In this document: positions 20,514-32,729 of the stretch, piece after piece
Layout of the letters: the number at the start of each line of letters is the position of its first letter
Numbering within the stretch: position 1 is the first letter of the stretch
DNA from: Paraglomus occultum
Lineage: Eukaryota > Glomeromycota > Glomeromycetes > Paraglomerales > Paraglomeraceae
Assembly: GCA_910592205.1 (NCBI GenBank)
Contig: CAJVPJ010000117.1
Location: forward strand, 1-43,408
Direction of reading: 5' to 3'
Length of the DNA: 43,408 nt
Program-made: the position numbers and the translations under genes
The notes under the pieces: generated by a model
Databases searched by the model: none
Told to the model about the DNA's origin: nothing
Seen by the model: the letters and a program-made list of their open reading frames with translations, nothing else

Positions 20514-22851
20514 ATTATCTTAGGTATTAGTTTTCTATATGTATATATTTACAAGAAAGAATTGATTCAAACTTTTTTTTTTCTTTGATCAAATCGATTC
20601 TGAAAGTTCGAATCTGTCAAAACCCTTTGTATATATATGTGTATTAGCACCCGTCAAGTACAGGGTACAGCAGTCCGGGAACGGTAAATAGAATGGGGCC
20701 ACGCAGTAAAGTGTCTAACCGTAAAAAACTGTAAAGGTAAAACTAATCATCCGCAATTTACAAAAAAGGAAAATAGGATCGAGAATTGCAGTGCGCAGCA
20801 ATATCCGATTCGATTTCATTGGAAAGAATGTTCGATCGGATTACGCAAACGGTCTTAATATTTATTCCGAAGAACTGGTGGTTTTTTTTGCGTCGATCAA
20901 TTGCTTTCGTTTTACCAGTATTGGTATAGTGTCACTTACTGTGCCCCCTTTGACAGTGAGGAGTTAAAGTGTAACGTCGGAGTGCCAATAATAAAATACC
21001 GAAAATGCGAGCGATTGTTTTTACAAAGGCGGATGTTATTATCAAGACAAGTCATGGAACGGAATTTGTTGTCAGCCCGACTGATAATTATTCGGTATTT
21101 TGTCGGTCCATGTGTATCAACAAATAATGTGACGTAAGGGGGTAACAGGAACAATAAGCTTAATATCGTAATTAAAGTTACAAAACTGAAAAAGGGAGGT
21201 ACATTGTTGCAAAAGTTTGCAAACAAAATTGTTACGTTATCAATAATGTATAATTTATCAGACGCAAGATTTTGAAAATCTGTAAAAATCCGTCTATTCG
21301 AGACTAGTACTAGTCCCATCGATCTTGAGAATCGCTTTCTTGATCGGTGGTCATTATTATCATTTAGACTCGTTGACGGAAAATTATCCGAAATGTTACA
21401 CGCATCTAAAGTGTTACACTTTAACGAAAAAGCATCCCTGTTTCGTTAACCTGCCTGCACGCTCATTTACGTAAATTGACTATTATGTGAATCCGTTCCC
21501 GAAATAGCTTCATTGTAATAGTAAAGCAAATCTTTGTTAAAAGCGATCGTTGTTAAAGTGGATTCCACTCTGCATATTATTGTTGTACTGTGCATTCTGA
21601 CTTTTCAAAAAAGGTATTTAGTCGTGTAACAACGGATAAATTTTCCAGATGCACAACGATAATCTGTCCTATCCCCCCAAGAAAACGGGGCTTTGTCTGT
21701 AAACATTTACAAATGTGAATGGGGGCAGTGAACGTCCGTTTCGATGATAAGATATCTAAACAATGGTGTTTGTCTTGTACGGATCAAATACACGGTAGTT
21801 AGGCATTTTTAATAGCCGGGAGCTATAACAGTCGATTATGCTTAAAATTAACGCCAATCACCCGTGGGCTGTGGCAGTTGTTCTTATCTGTTATCGAATT
21901 GTGTTTTCTTTCGAAAATACAATCAACTAGCTTGTAGAATAAAAAAAGAACATTTTCTAATTAATGAAAATACAAAATGTATTGAAAATGTAGTAAATAT
22001 GACTAATACAATAGAGTATGCTTGTAAGTCGCAATCTTGCGTTGGATTGGAATGTGGTTAATAAGAGATGCGAAGAATTTTAAAGGTGATAATCAGCCCA
22101 TTCGTGATTGTCCTACTTTATCACAAAACATGCTAAAATTGTTTACGTACTGACACATTCATGTCATTACGTGGCAAGAGAGATGACATCATTGTCCGTC
22201 TACTTTTTGCCTTGTACTAATCTGATCCAAGCTGGTGTTGCGTAATCGTTCTTTCATAATCGAGTACATCAAATCCCGGGGTTAATCCTCTTTAGTCGAT
22301 AAATAAGCGCGAGCGATTAAAAATAGTTAACGTAAACTTGCATGCCTTGTTATTAAATTGTTACGATGACAAACATCACCAGAGTTTTCAATAACGAACC
22401 GTTGCTCTCTCCGATAGTAATAGTCAATTTCCGATGGGCTTAGATTCACTGTGGTACAAAATATGATTCGCAATTATATCCATGGTTCCCATACACGGCA
22501 TTATTGATTTATACATACATGTTTAGTGATATGTCATCGTACATGGTGAAGGGTCTTTCAACGTAATCAGCTGTTGCTACGTAACTGTCCGTGCATTGTT
22601 AACTAACTTTAACAAGATAGACCCTACGCCCTTAATTTCCATTTGAAAGTTTATCAACTTCAAAATCAGCTGTTTATGTAACTGCAGGTACAACTGACTA
22701 TCGATAATCAGGATTTTCGAGTATTGTTTATTTGTATGCCATCACATGTTAGGAATGTCTAGAAGTTGCTCCTAGTCTGAACAGGATTAAAAGCAGCGCA
22801 ATGTAAGCGTTCGTCTCTTGTAAACAAGATACACTTCTAATAGATTTCGAA
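20514..22851. other. Intergenic between divergent MFS and pseudokinase-TPR genes
   Basis: Holds the MFS promoter and presumably that of the pseudokinase gene. Short open frames on both strands lack ATG starts or family features. No repeats or RNA genes are recognisable. Confidence 0.6.
20675..20684 (-). promoter_or_regulatory. CCG-N4-CGG inverted half-sites upstream of the MFS gene
   Basis: CCGGGAACGG about 165 bp upstream of the ATG. Fungal Zn2Cys6 regulators bind paired CGG triplets and often control drug-efflux genes. A single site is weak evidence. A TATATATA stretch lies nearby at about 20629-20637. Confidence 0.25.
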
Positions 22852-25398
22852 ATGTCTTTAACGGAAAATCCCAAGCAATGGATAGAAAAGAACGTTCAAA
22901 GTGGATATCTTTCCTATTATAATGAAGAAGATTTGTCTCATCGTACTAAGATTGGTGCTGGAGGATTCGGATCGGATTATAAAGCCGTATTAAGACAATC
23001 TGGAAGCACCGTCACGATAACCTCGTTATCGCGCAACAAGGAAAGACCGAAGAAAGATTTCTACAAAGTATTGGTGAAAGAGGTATGTGATATAATCAAC
23101 TGGATTAGACCACCTTTTTTGCTGTCGTTGGGTTAACATGCAATTTTACCTTGTCACAGCTGTCTAAACATCAACAGGTTGCTAACCACCCAAACATAGT
23201 TCAGTTCCTAGGATTGAGCAAAGGTATCCCATGACAAGATATTCGTCCACGCATAGAACTGTAACTGTAAAAACCAACACCTTGTTTTTCTATTAATAGA
23301 TTCATCCAGTAATTATCTCGCCATATTTGAATATGCGGATGGTGGAACACTACGGAGCCGTTCGGAAGCATTTTATTATACTTCGACATGGGAAAGCAAA
23401 CTTTCACTTTGTTTAGGCATTGTCAACGGGCTAAAGTATCTCCATGAATTGGACATTGTCCACAATCATTTGGTAATGTATCATACAATATTAGTACATG
23501 ATTCATACTCGTAATAGTTTATCCCCAAACGCACGGATGGCTAAATCTGCAACATCCATCTTTTCGCATATATTTTCCAGAATTCCCATAACATTATATT
23601 TTGTAAAGGTATTCCCAAGATTACGGGTTTCGGACTAGCTAGTATGAACGCACACACGATTTCCAAGTATGAAAATGATGGAATTCAAGCATACGTGGAC
23701 CCATTATCACTCGCCGACGTTTCATATCAGCGGGGAAAAGAATCAGACATTTTCAGTTTGGGTGTGATATTGTGGGAAATTTCTAGTGGACAACGACCAT
23801 GTGAGGGAATGACATCAGCAGCATCCATAATCGAATTTCGATTAAACGGTTCCCGCGACGAGCCCGTCCTTGGAACTCCTGAAGATTACATCGATTTGTA
23901 CTCGGAATGTTGGGACGAAGACCCTGACGACCGGCCTTCTTGCGAAGACGTTCACGAAAGACTGATGGTCTTGTCTAGAGAATTCGAGACGGAAAAGGAT
24001 CAATTTCGCTGCTTGTTGGCCGATCGAAATTACGGTGATGAAGATAGTGATGAGAATGATGACGAATTGGACGATTGTAACTTGTTGTTGGAATTGGAAC
24101 CGAATAATGCGGTGGCTCGAACGCAGCGAGGAGAAATCTACCGTAAACTTAAAAAGTATAACGACGCTTTGGAAGATTTCAATAACTCGTTGGAGATTGA
24201 TCCGAGTAATGCAAATGCGTTGAATGGAAGAGGCTCTGTCTATCTTGACCTCAACCAGAGCGTGGATGCATTAAATGACGTCAGTGAAATATTGAGGGTC
24301 GACCCGAATAACATTATGGCACTGAAACTAAGGGGAAATGTCTACATCAATCTTCATCAGTATGACAATGCGTTGACTGCTTTCAACAAACTGTTGGCAC
24401 TCGCACCGAATGATGCAATTGCATTAAGAACAAGAGGGTTTGTCTATTTCATGACTAACGATTACGGAAAAGCATTCAATGACTTTAATAAAGCATTGGC
24501 GATTAGACCGGACGATGCCTTGACGTTGAGAATAAGGGGAAAGGCATACCTCATGATTAATCAATATAATAATGCGCTGAAAGATCTCAACCGATCGGTG
24601 AGCATCGAACCAAGTAACGCAGTCACATTGAGAATAAGGGGAGTCGTCTACCTCATGATGAATGAGTACGACAATGCATTGAAAGATCTTGACAAGTCAT
24701 TAATGATTGAACCGAATGATCCGGTTGCCTTGCGAGTAAGGGGAAACGTTTATTACATGCTTGATGAGTATGATAATGCATTAAGTGATCTTGACAAGTC
24801 ATTGGAGGGCGAACGAAATAACGCATTTGCATTGAAAATACGAGGAGCTGTCCATCTCATGCTCAACAAGTATGACGATGCGCTGAGAGATCTCAACAAA
24901 TCGCTGGAAATTGCAGAAAGTGATGCGTTTGCACTAAAAGTGAGAGCCGGCGCCTATTACAAACTCAAGAGTTACGATAACGCACTGACCGACCTCTGTA
25001 AATCACTGGCAATAAAACCCGACGATGCATTTGCGCTGAGGTTAAGAGGAGCCGTCTACCTCGAGTTGGAACAGCACGAGAAGGCGTTGAGCGATGTCAA
25101 CAACTCTTTAAATATCGAGCCAAACAATGCAGTTGCATTAAGAACGAAAGGGACTATTTATCAGATGATCAATCAGTATGAAGACGCTCTTGTCAATTTG
25201 ACTCAATCGTTGGAACTAGGGCCAAATGACGCGCTTACGCTGAGTAGGCGAGGAGAAGTCTATTACATGCTTAATCAATATGACAACGCGTTAGAGGATT
25301 TGGATAAGTCGTTGGCGATTGAACCGGATAATGCATTGGCATTGAGAGTCAGAGGAGAAGTTTATCATATGATTAACGGGGATGACGATGAAGCATAA
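22852..25398 (+). CDS. Predicted pseudokinase fused to TPR repeats
   Basis: Four exons (22852-23082, 23160-23223, 23300-23472, 23581-25398) give 761 aa. Residues about 25-290 have the protein kinase fold of the TKL type common in these fungi: glycine loop GAGGFGSDY (35-43), helix-C Glu77, HPNIVQFLGL, FEYADGGTL, and late-lobe ESDIFSLGVILWEI. The catalytic residues are replaced: the VAIK lysine is Thr57 (TVTIT), HRDLK reads HNHLN (153-157) and DFG reads GFG (172-174), so phosphotransfer is unlikely. After an acidic linker come 12 TPR-like 34-residue repeats (A..RG..Y....Y..AL.DL.KSL.IEP) and a truncated thirteenth. TPRs bind protein partners, so the product may be a scaffold. The partner is unknown. 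Confidence 0.88.
24105..25395 (+). repeat. 102-bp coding tandem repeats (TPR units)
   Basis: Twelve full and one partial in-frame 34-codon units form the C-terminal half of the pseudokinase-TPR gene. They are much more diverged at DNA level than the Sel1 repeats at 3.4-4.4 kb. Confidence 0.8.
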
Positions 25399-26586
25399 TC
25401 TCGATAAACATTGTACGTTAATTATAAAGCCAAAAACTCAGAGTGTAAATAGGGCATTATAGTGAAACTACGGGTGTTAGGACGAGGCGCAGGGTTAGCC
25501 TTTTAGATTGGGTATGCTTTGAGTTTATGCATTCGATAAATAATAAATATTTGTATAATATTGGAATTTATAAAAACGAACACGTTTTTAATAAATCAAT
25601 TACGCATCACGTAAAATAAAAATAGATGTACGAAAATAAAATTCAGGTTTAAGTTTCAGAATTTGTTCAGTTCAACAGTTTTGGTAGGAAAAGGTATCAG
25701 ATATGTTTTTTTGATGTTAGAGGACATGTATACAGAAAGTATACAGTACGACCTCATAAAAATGACTCTCGGATAGTCAGAGCACGTGATTCTAGAAAGA
25801 CGATGTTTACTATAAATTTGTTCTCGTAAGAGGAGAGGAAAGAAATTATTTATTCTCCCATAAAAATTAGATACATTAAACAGCAAATATTCTCTATCTC
25901 AACTCTTCGAAAATGAGAAGTAATACATGTCTCATATATAATCAGAACGCTACGGTATAAGCCAAACATAACAAATTTCGGGAGCTCATTAATGCGAGAA
26001 TGAACCGTCAAATTATACAACCCTGCCTTATAAAATAATGCGTAAAAATTTTGTCAATTATTACAGCAAAGCACTTTTTCTTATTGACACGGACATGGTC
26101 ATTAGAAGTTTAACTATTGCATGTAGTTAGTATTAGGTATTTCACTTTACTTTACTTACGTCTTACTTTCATTGTGAGGACTACACTTATACTGATAGGA
26201 AACATGACTGATGCTATAGTTCTATTTTTGATATCTTTCAAGTAACTGATCTAAGTAGCAGATTCACTGCGAGCGAGCTCCCATCTCGACTTCCAATGTC
26301 GATTATACACAAATAAAAGTGAAATTAGTAATAGAGTTACTTGGTATTTGCTCTGTTTTAAAAATGTCATTGACTCTGAACGCAAGTTACTGCATTTAGT
26401 TTATGACGATTTTCTTATTATTGTCTTGCAGCAGCGCTCTCGAATTCTTTGTACAGTCAACCCTCTCTAAATGCGCGCCCTTGGAATGAGTATTATTGGT
26501 TTCACATGACTTGATATATACATAGGTGAGATACAATGGCGGTGACATTTGATCATTTTTTTTAATAATAGACTCTGTAAATACAA
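25399..26586. other. Intergenic, AT-rich, no gene seen
   Basis: Contains AATAAA-like motifs after the TPR gene (around 25540) and the upstream region of the helicase gene. Only short frames without features. Confidence 0.6.
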
Positions 26587-29322
26587 ATGTTTAATATACA
26601 AAGATATGGCGTTGGAGAGGAAAATGCACAAGAGGATAAAGTTGCTAACGAGAGGCTGCTTAGGATTAATCAGTTCGTGAGCAAGAAAAGTAAACGAAAA
26701 CATGGAGTTATTGAGAATGGGCAAGAAAAAAGCCCAATCGAACAAAAACCTGAGCCTAAAAAAAAAAGACGAGAAAAGAAATCACTCCAAGCTACAGTAT
26801 CAGAGGAGGAACCCATTGCCGACACATCAGAACCATTGCAATCCTCGTCCGAACCTTCAACTTCTCTCTCCAGTGCACAACCGCTCCAAGCTTTCCCTAA
26901 ATTCGTGCCGCGAGTTCTCAGCCAACAAGCCAAATTACAATTAAAAAAACTCGGGCTTCCCGCCTGGCTTGCTAATCCGATCATCGTTGATCCATCCAGA
27001 TCAGAGACTATTGACGAGACAAACGTCAAACTTTCCCAATCTACTCTGGACAATTGTCAAGCGTTAGGGATTACCGAGTTTTTTGCGGGTAATGTAGCGA
27101 TGAAAGTTTCATCATTCGAATTATGCACTCTTACGAGTAATTAGCTTAGAGACATACGTCTGATTGCGTTTACGCTAGTTCAGACAGCAGTCTTGCCACT
27201 TTTATTGAAAGACAACACACGCGCTCTGTACAGCTCTCATCGACATTTTGGAGACATATGTATATCGGCACCGACAGGAAGTGGGAAAACGCTTGCTTAT
27301 GTGATTCCTATTGTTGAGGTAAAAAAAAAATTTTAATCGTCTCTTTTTTTTATCGGCAGTTTGTCTGTTTGACTGACTCTTTTGTAGATTCTTTCGACGC
27401 GTGTAGTCTGTCGATTGCGGGCGCTAATTGTCCTTCCAACGCGTGACTTGGTCGCGCAGGTAAAAGAAAACTTTGATGCATTTTGTAAAGGGACGGATCT
27501 TAAGGTTTGTGAGCGAATTGAGAAAAAAAAAAGTCTCGAGTTTTCTCGGTCGTATGAAACAAGCTCACATGTACACAATTTTACAACTATCAAAAGGTTG
27601 GAGTGATGACTGGGCAAACATCCTTTGTTAACGAACAATCGCAAATCGTAGGCAATAGCAAAGATGTGTAAGTAATACAGCGTATTCTTGACTGTATACG
27701 AATCCCGCTTTAATTAATAATGGTATTCAAGTCTTGTAGGCGGAAACAGCAAGGTTGATATACTAATTGCAACTCCGGGTCGTCTGATCGATCACATAAA
27801 TTCGACACCAAATTTTACACTACAACACTTGCGATTTCTGGTAAGTTATGTTTCAATAAACGTGTAATTGCTCTCTTCTTTTGCCTTTACTTATGAACAG
27901 CTTCTAGGTAGTAGACGAAGCGGATAGACTGCTGAATCAGAGTTATCACGACTGGCTATCTACCGTTCTCAAAGCATTAAAACCAAAAAAAGAGGCTGCC
28001 GAACATGGTTTAAATGGGTAAGTTATTCGTGTTTATTACTTGTTCTCTGTTTATGATATGATGAAACCGTTTACATGCAAGAGCTCTCTGTTTATGTAGG
28101 TATTCAATTTATGATGCTGTCTCACCTGCTTGGGTATCGACGGTTTTTCACATTCCACCGACTGACATTTCAGTTTCTAAGACAAGTTCTGTGAGTAAAA
28201 AATCAGAAAACGAGAGCTATGTTTACACTTGAAATGCTTGCACTTTACATCGCCTAACTCGCCTATAAACCGATAGCTTCAGAAACTTCTCTTTTCGGCA
28301 ACTCTAACCCGAAATCCTGCCAAGATTGCAAGCCTACAATTACAGAATCCGCAGTATGTTGCCGTTCAAGGCGCCCTCACCGACGATGTTAGATATACTC
28401 TCCCGAGCACATTAAAGGTATCTCGACATGAGGTTTTATTGTTATTTTTCTGTGTAATTATTATTCGATTCACACTCCTCCGATTGCTCTTTTGACGTCC
28501 AGGAATACATGATAATCACCGAATCCTCACAGAAACCACTAATAGTCCTGCACATACTTCATAATCTTGAAATAAAATCGGCACTTTGTTTCACCAAATC
28601 TGTCGAATCTGCCCACCGCCTAGCATTGTTGATTCAGTTTTTCGAACAAATGCATCGACCAGAGGGCAAATTCACAGCGTCAGAATATTCAAGTGATTTG
28701 TCTCAGCAAGAAAGAACGAACATTCTTAAACGGTTCAAAGAGGGAGAACTTAAGCTGTACGTAGTTTTACGGAATTGTGTTATTGGTATACATTTTAAAT
28801 CTTACAAACTCTCTGTTATCCAACAGATTAATCGCCTCTGATCTAATAGCTCGTGGTATGGATCTTGACAATGTGGACGTTGTAATTAATTACGATGTTC
28901 CAGTGTATATGAAAAAGTATGTTCATCGGGTCGGCAGAACCGCACGTGCTGGACGCGAAGGAATAGCTTACTCGATTGTAGAGACACAAGAAGTATGTTA
29001 CAGTAATTCTAGTAAATTCGTTTTCTGTCTACGGGCCTGTGTTTGTCTGACGAACATAATATGTAGGCTCGTTACTTTAAGGAGATGCTGTCACGTGCAG
29101 GACATTTGAAAGAAGTGAGGAAGCTCAGTATTAAGCCATCTAAATTGGAACCAATGATGAGCTCTTACACGGTATGTAAACAATAGTCATGTAAATGGCA
29201 ATCTTTAATATCTTTGAAGCATTGCTAATGGACACATAACATGCTTTTTTTTTCTTTCGCTTCCATAGAAATCACTCGATGCACTCAAAGAACATATGAC
29301 AAATATTCGAAATCCGCATTAA
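26587..29322 (+). CDS. DBP6: DEAD-box ATP-dependent RNA helicase, DDX51/Dbp6 type
   Basis: Twelve exons: 26587-27088, 27179-27318, 27388-27504, 27597-27667, 27732-27840, 27908-28017, 28100-28190, 28277-28417, 28503-28756, 28827-28992, 29067-29171, 29269-29322. They total 1860 nt, 619 aa. A basic, KKKRREKK-rich N-terminus (nuclear/nucleolar targeting likely) precedes [10 protein letters not shown]. Helicase motifs follow: Q-motif region [19 protein letters not shown] (Lys204), Ia PTRDLVAQ, Ib ATPGRL, II VDEAD (316-319), III SAT (387-389), [39 protein letters not shown]. The PAWLA-containing lead-in and the long segment between motifs II and III fit Dbp6/DDX51, which acts in early 60S ribosomal subunit assembly in the nucleolus. 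All catalytic motifs are intact. Introns are 64-92 bp. Confidence 0.92.
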
Positions 29323-30364
29323 TAAATCTTACACTGTAATTGCACGTTGTCCCGTCAATTGATATGAAATAAACCATTACGAACGATCTGTTTGGCATTG
29401 TAGTCTTTTAGCAGCCAAAAGGGACAATTTACTGCTTACTTTGATGGCAAAGATTGTGGTCTTCTCGTTGAGAGCAGACCAATTTGGTCTCAGAGTACTG
29501 TCTCATGGTCTTGGACGGATCTCAGTCTCAGATTGCCGTCTCGCAGATAGTAATTATAATAGTCAACAGTCTCATAGTATATATTCATATGTCATCTTTA
29601 AACTTTATTTTGTGCCAAGCAGCTAACTTGGAAATAGCGAACTTTAATTACAAATACTCGTCGATAACCGACACAAACAGTCGCATTTCTGTTTAAATCT
29701 GAGAAACGCAAAAACTTTCACTGCTCCTACCAGGACTACAAGTCTATATATTGATAATATCATATCATTATTATTATCATTATTACTATCATTATATCCG
29801 AATTTATCAATCCAGCTTTCGAGACAGACTTGCTCAGGATCAAGTCATGGCTGGCGAAAGCTACTACTGTCTTAAATTTTATTTTATTCTTCTTCCTTTT
29901 CCTCTTTTACTTCTTTCATTCACTGGCAGAAGGTTTGCTTTACCATTTTGTATTACTCGGCATTATGAAGAAATTAAACGAAGAAACAATTGGCAATGCT
30001 TTTCCTTCTTTTCCTAATAAAAATTTATTGTTTATTTGTTTTTACTGCCTTTTTTTTTGTTTTCTTTCTGCTTAATTTGGTTTAGATGAGCATTTTATAA
30101 TTCTTCTAGTTTCCGTTCTCCTGTTTATTTTAATTGTGTAAACTTTGAAATATCTGTCAGGTAGAAAGCCTGTTAAACTCTTAAGTTTTCTGCCTCTACT
30201 GTGATTACGATAGCTGTAACATAAAACTTGGTCAATTAGTCGACAAAACAATTATACAAATATTATTAATGTTATTGTTATCCTGCTGTTCAAGAAAGAT
30301 GAAGACTTTCTTACTGTGTCTTCGTCTTATTTTTAACGAAAATTGAACAGCCGAATTTTGTCAA

Positions 30365-30605
30365 GTGTCCGAATTAAAAGAACTTTGAATAAGCAACGTG
30401 AAATTGTTTCACATATAGGAATAATTAATTAATGACCAAATCGAGTTGTCTTTACAATACTTGATTTATACAGTTAATTACTTACAACTGTTCGAACCAG
30501 AATTATCGAGTGTAAGACGAATAAAAGGAAGAATTTAATATGAAAAAAAAAAAAGAGTCCGGCATCAAACGTCCGAATTATCGAAAATCCGAATTCCGAA
30601 TTAAA
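30365..30605. mobile_element. Possible DNA-transposon relic with GTCCGAATTA motifs
   Basis: GTCCGAATTA at 30367, GTCCGAATTATCG at about 30569 and CCGAATTCCGAATTA at about 30587. CCGAATTATCG words are typical of Tigger/pogo-like termini in many eukaryotes. There is no transposase and no proven inverted pair. Confidence 0.25.
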
Positions 30606-31045
30606 TGCAATTGACATTGATGTAATTGTTTATGTCCATCACGCGTTTTTTGAGTTGTCAATCGCAGTCGTATACTTTAAATCGAAAAAATCAGCTGATA
30701 ATTGCAACACAATAATTTTACATAATCTTAATTACTATTACATAACTACGCCTTTTCATTACATTAAATTAATTAACAATTATGTCATCGCCATAGCATT
30801 ATGCACTAGACATTCCGATTAAAGTTAGATAGAAAAATAGACTGTTGGACGTGTCAGGTGCAAAGGGTGCATATATGTATGTCTTATTGGAATCGGTATT
30901 AGCCGGACTCTAATCATCTGAACAATCAACATACCGTGTAAACTGTTGTTGGAACAAGGCGTTTACTGCGCGCTGTCCTCAAGCTCACTACAAGGATCTC
31001 GTGATGGATATTTGCAAATGATGCTTCTGTTTCAAGAATCTAAAT

Positions 31046-31345
31046 ATGGTATGTATAACATTATCAAAGTTTTGCTTTCATACTGACAATTGCGTTATTG
31101 TTTTTGAGAAAACAAACAATCGATTGCTCCGCGTGCACTACTATAACGCTTTGGTGTGTCCCGGGATAACCCAACCTGTTCTAGCGAATTGCAATCCTCA
31201 TTATTCCATCAATAAAAAACGTCTTTGTTTTCTAAAAATATTCGAGCACATAGTCCATCCTGGGAAGGTTCCTAGAAGCAGACCAATCAATAAGAATGAT
31301 GATGACAATAATGAATACATATATATCGACGTGCAGGTTGCGTAA
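31046..31345 (+). CDS. Doubtful hypothetical ORF
   Basis: A 99-codon frame whose second half looks protein-like (NRLLRVHYYNALVCPGITQP, EHIVHPGKVPRSRPINKNDD) and ends in an acidic/aromatic tail. The first half (MVCITLSKFCFH) overlaps a GTATGT donor-like start, so the true exon may begin downstream with an unseen upstream exon. No family is recognised. It could be transposon debris. Confidence 0.25.
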   Translation: MVCITLSKFCFHTDNCVIVFEKTNNRLLRVHYYNALVCPGITQPVLANCNPHYSINKKRLCFLKIFEHIVHPGKVPRSRPINKNDDDNNEYIYIDVQVA

Positions 31346-32413
31346 GTTAACTGATGCTGTTCTTGTCGAAATCACGGGGGTAGATGATACTCTACATTGA
31401 ATAAACTTGTAAGACTTTAACAGCAGCAGGTTTGCTAACAATTGTTGATTACCTATTCGATCAGCTGAGCTGTGCCACGTTCGCCAACGTACTTTTAAGG
31501 AAGACGTTTACCCGGAACGGAGCTTCTTCAACCGCTTTTATAAATTGGTTCAATAAAATCAATGTCCGAATAAGAGTCGAAATCGACTTTTGATGATTAC
31601 GAGCTAAGGCTATGCCCACCTATCATTCTTTTTGTACATGTCACAAGCAGCATGCTTGGATGATTTTTATTATATGCAAGTTGTAACTTTTTTTTTTTTG
31701 GTGACGAGTTTCAAAGAGATGTAAAAAAACGTTACCTAACCTATAACCACGAAAATCTCAGATCTTTATGTCTTTGATTTTTACGCGCGCAATTTAACAC
31801 CAAATTCATGCACAGCCGATGTGGCGTATTATTTTTGCTTGGCTATAATAAAGCTTTTACGCATCCACAAAAGATAACATGATTCTGAGCGCACATACCT
31901 CCCATGGCCAACTCTTAAATTTGGTAGACACCATGTTAATGCATACAGTTAAAGTGCGATAAATAGCAGCGCGGGTACCAAAGCCCTCCATTCAAAATAG
32001 TGTTTGAATAGCTATCGCTTTATTCGATGAAAGCTAATTCCATTCGCTTGCATGCTAGTTACCCAATGACAGGAACAATTATGTTAGATTCAATCTGTCG
32101 GTCGAAACCATATTCCATTATGGTGTGATTCGCCCAAGAATTTCCGTTCTAGTAATAGCGCGATTTACGACAACAATTTATCATAGCGCGCATTGTGTTT
32201 TGTAACAAAGAATTGTACAGCTTGTTTTGCAATACGATTCCGTCGTTCATTTCCATTGCAACAATCTTTGACTCGTGTGGTGAGAAACTAAACCACATTA
32301 GATACGCACACTTGCATCATAAGATGTCGGTTGAATATCTTCACGTGATCCAAACGCTTTTCTTTCGCATATTACAAAATTGCGCCCACCACTCATGTCT
32401 CTGTGGTTCCCCT

Positions 32414-32429
32414 CCCCCCCCCCCCCCCC
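32414..32429. repeat. C16 homopolymer
   Basis: Sixteen C in a row within a C/T-rich patch (32408-32452). Such runs are prone to sequencing and assembly error. Confidence 0.85.
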
Positions 32430-32729
32430 TCTTCCCTTGCCCCTTCCCCCGCAGTCATATAACCCAAACTGAGCGGACAAGATACAATCGTTACGATCAT
32501 TATGTTATATTTCCCACTTGCATCTCAAATAAGAAAAAAGCCCCAATTTTTCCTTCTTACTTTTTTTAACGATTTTTTCCCCTAAAAAAAACCGCTAATA
32601 TCTCTTGTATCATCTATACATATATACACCCTCAAAAGGTTAGAGTGGTACAGCACATGACTACCAATTTGCTTTCCATCATTCAGCTTCTGTAAATTGT
32701 TTCAAACTCTATATTATCCGTTCATAATC

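Larger units (their letters stand above)
29323..32729. other. Long intergenic stretch, gene-poor
   Basis: AATAAA-like signals around 29366 end the helicase transcript. The rest is AT-rich with TTATCA/ATTATT runs (29750-29800), a GTCCGAATTA-rich patch (30365-30605), one doubtful ORF (31046-31345), a C16 homopolymer (32414-32429) and A/T runs. A tRNA-like fragment near 32640 lacks a B box. Confidence 0.6.

Noticed and set aside
32634-32695. tRNA-like stretch (GAGTGGTACAGCACATGACTACCAA)
   Set aside because: Resembles the D-arm/anticodon part of a tRNA, but no B box or acceptor stem pairing is found downstream.
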